Positions 43,103-44,355 of a DNA stretch of 44,355 bases are shown one piece after another; positions within the stretch are counted from its first letter, which is position 1, and every line of letters begins with the position of its first letter. The notes under the pieces are model-generated. The model was given only the letters and a program-made list of their open reading frames with translations. It made no database searches and was not told the DNA's origin. The position numbers and the translations under genes were made by a program. The stretch is from Oppiella nova (Eukaryota > Arthropoda > Arachnida > Sarcoptiformes > Oppiidae), in the NCBI GenBank assembly GCA_905397405.1, contig CAJPVJ010000080.1, forward strand, positions 1-44,355. The letters are read 5' to 3'.

Positions 43103-44107
43103 TCACAAATACAGGCACAAGCCTTAGATTTTTCAATTGAAAAAAAACTCTTTGCATCATTATTTCAATTTGAAGATGCCACAGTCCTAGCAAAGAAACA
43201 TGCTTTGCATCCTCAAAATACCGATTATCTGTTACAGCTCTTGGCAAGTTTACAGCTGTTAGATACCCAGTTTGACCCAACCAGACAGGCTATGCTTTAT
43301 CGTATTAAACCAGCACTTAAAGACTACTTTGATCCTATATCAGATCAATATTGTGCTGATGCTCTGTTATATCGCCAACAAGTGATTCAGTCTGTTGCTG
43401 GACAACTTTCTGTGTCTTTTTCTCGTGATTTTCAAGCCCAATCTCGAACACCAGAAACGATCGGATCTGCATGGGCACAAGCGGCTCAAATACAAATTGC
43501 CCAAGAACAAAACGCTGTCACAGTTCACATTGCAGATGTGCTTTCTGATGTAGTCCGTGAATTTAAAACAGCAAGACATTTTCTTGACGTTGGTGCTGGC
43601 GCTGGGCGAGTTGCGATGCATATGGCTGAAAAGTTTGCTCAACTTGAATGTACCCTTTTAGAGCTTCCGCATGTCATCGAGGCAATTCGACCTACTTTAA
43701 CAAACCATCCTGCACATCAACGCTTGCATTGTTTAGCTGCGGACTTGCAAAGCTTAGACTTTCAAACTCTGGACTTTCAAACTTTAAAATCTCAACCCCA
43801 ATACGATATTATTTGGTGCTCATCTGTACTGCATTTTGTCGATGATTACGCTCTAATTTTAGAAAAACTGCTTGCAGCTCTATCATCCAATGGCGTATTG
43901 ATTTGTTGTCATGCAGAAATTGATCCATCTCAATATGATGCAGGCATTCAAAGCTATTATCTCAATATGCGTATGCAAGGCAATTACGTTCCACAAAAGG
44001 ACGACATTTATCGCAGCTTAAAGCAACTGGGTTGTCAGCACATTGAAACGATCGAGAATGTGCAATTCCCTGTTGCACCGGTTGATGTACTGATTGCGCG
44101 GAAATAA
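43052..44107 (+). CDS. SAM-dependent methyltransferase
   Basis: 351 residues from ATG 43052; a TTG at 43037 in the same frame is possible, and neither has a good ribosome site. A helical N-terminal dimerisation-like part (about 10-110) is followed by the Rossmann SAM domain: FLDVGAGAGRVAMHMAEKF (motif I), LECTLLELPHVIEAI, and DIIWCSSVLHFVDDYALIL. A tandem LDFQT repeat lies near residues 225-235. The layout fits O-methyltransferases that act on small molecules. The gene lies almost wholly between 127-bp inverted repeats, its 5' end inside the left one. Substrate unknown. Confidence 0.75.
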   Translation: MFLQIFYKAKISSLIYLSQIQAQALDFSIEKKLFASLFQFEDATVLAKKHALHPQNTDYLLQLLASLQLLDTQFDPTRQAMLYRIKPALKDYFDPISDQYCADALLYRQQVIQSVAGQLSVSFSRDFQAQSRTPETIGSAWAQAAQIQIAQEQNAVTVHIADVLSDVVREFKTARHFLDVGAGAGRVAMHMAEKFAQLECTLLELPHVIEAIRPTLTNHPAHQRLHCLAADLQSLDFQTLDFQTLKSQPQYDIIWCSSVLHFVDDYALILEKLLAALSSNGVLICCHAEIDPSQYDAGIQSYYLNMRMQGNYVPQKDDIYRSLKQLGCQHIETIENVQFPVAPVDVLIARK

Positions 44108-44228
44108 GTTATGAAAAACAGTTAGCCTGAAGGTATTTTTTGAATGAATAGATGCCAAAGTCCAATCATCTTTAGATGAGAATTCATAACCAAATGGATA
44201 TATATTGCTTCGAGATCAGTAATATGGG
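44108..44228. other. Spacer between methyltransferase and right repeat
   Basis: About 120 bases without ORF. Read from the right repeat on the minus strand, the ATG shared with the left repeat opens a short frame that stops within this spacer. Confidence 0.5.
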
Positions 44229-44355
44229 CAGGTAAATAAGTGATGAAATTTTTGCTTTATAAAAAATTTGTAGAAACATCTTCACATCAATCAAAAGATA
44301 AACATTTAATTTATATGTGGAATAATTTTAAAGAAGAAAGCAGATAATGAATATG
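44229..44355 (-). repeat. Right arm of the 127-bp perfect inverted repeat
   Basis: Identical to 42976-43102 on the opposite strand. It reaches the last base of the window, so its true length is unknown. Confidence 0.9.

Noticed and set aside
42976-44355. Insertion sequence with inverted ends around the methyltransferase
   Set aside because: The enclosed gene is a methyltransferase, not a transposase; 127-bp perfect ends are too long for ordinary IS ends and no target duplication can be seen at the window edge.

Overview
The window looks like chromosomal DNA of an Acinetobacter-type gammaproteobacterium. It is AT-rich, with long AT-only spacers. The gene content fits that genus: a spore-coat-U (Csu-like) fimbrial subunit, an AroP permease, PF10118 hydrolases, and a haem oxygenase beside a FecI/FecR pair. 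Genus and all functions are inferred from protein patterns read by eye; no database search was run.
Layout. (1) 1-1.9 kb: the last gene of a chaperone-usher (spore coat U) fimbrial operon, then a serine-recombinase-like protein whose catalytic serine and arginines are replaced, and a small unknown ORF. (2) 2.3-7.6 kb: an Fe-type alcohol dehydrogenase/MmsA operon divergent from a GntP-type permease, with an IclR regulator; this looks like a hydroxy-acid to semialdehyde to acyl-CoA pathway. (3) 7.7-12.1 kb: AroP, a TetR-PhyH dioxygenase pair with a near-perfect palindromic operator, and an AraC-type regulator. (4) 12.2-16.8 kb: a five-gene operon (SDR, acetoacetate-decarboxylase-like, PF10118, Old Yellow Enzyme, PF10118 with a frame break). 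(5) 17.3-18.5 kb: a possible CzcI-like/CzcN-like pair without the CzcCBA pump. (6) 18.7-21 kb: a TetR regulator and a DHA2-type MFS exporter whose promoter carries a 33-bp palindrome. (7) 21.6-32 kb: a haem-uptake island with haem oxygenase, ECF sigma, FecR anti-sigma and an STN-domain TonB receptor, interrupted by six tandem genes for exported, pilin-like proteins. (8) 32.2-42.9 kb: a catabolic cluster with LysR, a broken MFS gene, Rieske oxygenase, reductase, SDR, an unknown protein, DUF1116, amidase, a GloA-like protein and a porin. (9) 43-44.36 kb: a methyltransferase between 127-bp identical inverted repeats, the right one running to the window edge.
Most interesting. The six pilin-like genes arose by duplication of a whole three-gene block. 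Block A is about 23991-26446 and block B about 26807-29265, almost equal in length. First and third genes sit at matching offsets, and both blocks have the same leader hairpin and the same terminator. They lie between the FecI/FecR regulators and the TonB receptor, with no chaperone or usher nearby. This suggests a variable set of exported proteins linked to haem/iron signalling. The inverted-repeat-flanked methyltransferase, the Rieske/DUF1116/amidase cluster and the recombinase with a lost active site are the next most notable.
A dispersed repeat of about 105-150 bp occurs four times (9163-9268 inverted, 21089-21240, 21414-21565, 26480-26600). Three genes carry single lesions: frame breaks near 16640 and 33660, and a nonsense codon at 25189. 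These could be real decay or sequence errors.
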